Assembly: GCA_937952875.1 (NCBI GenBank)
Contig: CALFDI010000036.1
Coordinates: forward strand, 1-5,346
DNA: 5,346 bases
Direction of reading: 5' to 3'
DNA from: an uncultured Verrucomicrobiales bacterium
GTDB lineage: Bacteria > Verrucomicrobiota > Verrucomicrobiia > Verrucomicrobiales > Akkermansiaceae
A program made the position numbers and the translations under genes. Below are positions 5,014 to 5,346 of this stretch, one piece after another. Each line of letters begins with the position of its first letter. Within the stretch, counting starts at the first letter, position 1. The notes beneath the pieces are model-generated. The model ran no database searches and was not told the DNA's origin. It was given only the letters and a program-made list of their open reading frames with translations.

Positions 5014-5346
5014 ATGTCTGACCAGCCCAACCAGCGCCAAATCGATGCCGAACTGGTGGCCCGTGCTCAGAAAGGAGACACAGCAGCCTTCGATGAACTT
5101 GTTCTGACGTATTCGAAAAAACTCTACGGATTGGTCTATAATATGACCTCTCATAAGGAGGACACGCATGATCTGTTACAGGATATATTTGCTAAAGCGT
5201 ATCGCTCTTTGAAACGATTCCAGGGCAAGTCGTCCTTTTACACTTGGATCTATTCGATCGCGGTGAACATGACTCTCAACTTCCTGAAAAAGCGCAAAAG
5301 GCGCTCTACGATGAGTTTAGATAACGTCGAGAGCGGCATTCAAAAT
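5014..5346 (+). CDS. ECF-type RNA polymerase sigma factor, C-terminus beyond window
   Basis: The first 111 residues of a sigma70-family factor. Region 2 covers about residues 24-95: the helix AAFDELVLTYSKKLYGLVY, the core-binding and -10 region DTHDLLQDIFAKAYRSLKRF (50-69), then SSFYTWIYSIAVNMTLNFLKKRKRR (73-97). The order and the (F/Y)xTWIYxIAxN pattern are those of ECF factors such as the RpoE/SigW type. The visible part ends in the linker before region 4, so the -35 recognition domain and any following anti-sigma gene lie outside. The ATG at 5014 gives a typical N-terminus with the lead-in ELVARAQKGDTAAF. There is no Shine-Dalgarno; a run of seven T ends one base before the ATG. The gene lies 48 bases after the folB fusion and may be read through from it or have its own promoter. 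Which ECF group it belongs to cannot be decided. Confidence 0.92.
   Translation, partial: MSDQPNQRQIDAELVARAQKGDTAAFDELVLTYSKKLYGLVYNMTSHKEDTHDLLQDIFAKAYRSLKRFQGKSSFYTWIYSIAVNMTLNFLKKRKRRSTMSLDNVESGIQN

Noticed and set aside
5155..5170. Perfect AAGGAGG followed by an ATG six bases on, inside the sigma factor gene
   Set aside because: The ATG is out of frame and opens only a 14-codon frame. The bases simply code for Lys-Glu-Asp in region 2, and the real starts here do not use such motifs.

Overview
The window looks like chromosomal DNA of a diderm bacterium of the Verrucomicrobiota/PVC type, most likely Opitutae-like. The reasons are an HemQ-type coproheme decarboxylase with an enlarged middle region, a short acidic single-cluster ferredoxin directly followed by a DUF721/DciA gene, a HAD–FolB fusion protein, and seven gene starts that all lack a Shine-Dalgarno sequence. 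This placement rests on remembered protein families, not on a database search. No mobile element, CRISPR array, tRNA or rRNA was seen.

Minus strand, read right to left (3131 to 1): a 410-residue protein of unknown function with a long disordered, charged N-terminal half, one central membrane helix and a beta-rich C-terminal domain; then, 38 bases downstream, hemQ (1860-1012), probably in the same transcript; then a 324-base gene-free stretch with several short inverted repeats and a possible promoter; then a membrane-anchored protein of unknown function that begins at 687 and runs off the left edge (229 residues visible).

Plus strand (3311 to 5346): a compact cluster of ferredoxin, dciA (4-base GTGA overlap) and a HAD-hydrolase/dihydroneopterin-aldolase fusion (12-base gap). 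A 48-base spacer with a hairpin and a T7 run follows, then the start of an ECF-type RNA polymerase sigma factor that leaves the right edge after 111 residues.

The two groups diverge from a 179-base region at 3132-3310. The genes cover unrelated household tasks: heme synthesis, electron transfer, replicative helicase loading, folate synthesis and transcription. The most informative item is the HAD–FolB fusion. It physically joins a possible phosphatase to the folate enzyme that acts just after the poorly defined dephosphorylation of dihydroneopterin phosphate. The least understood items are the two membrane-anchored proteins on the minus strand.
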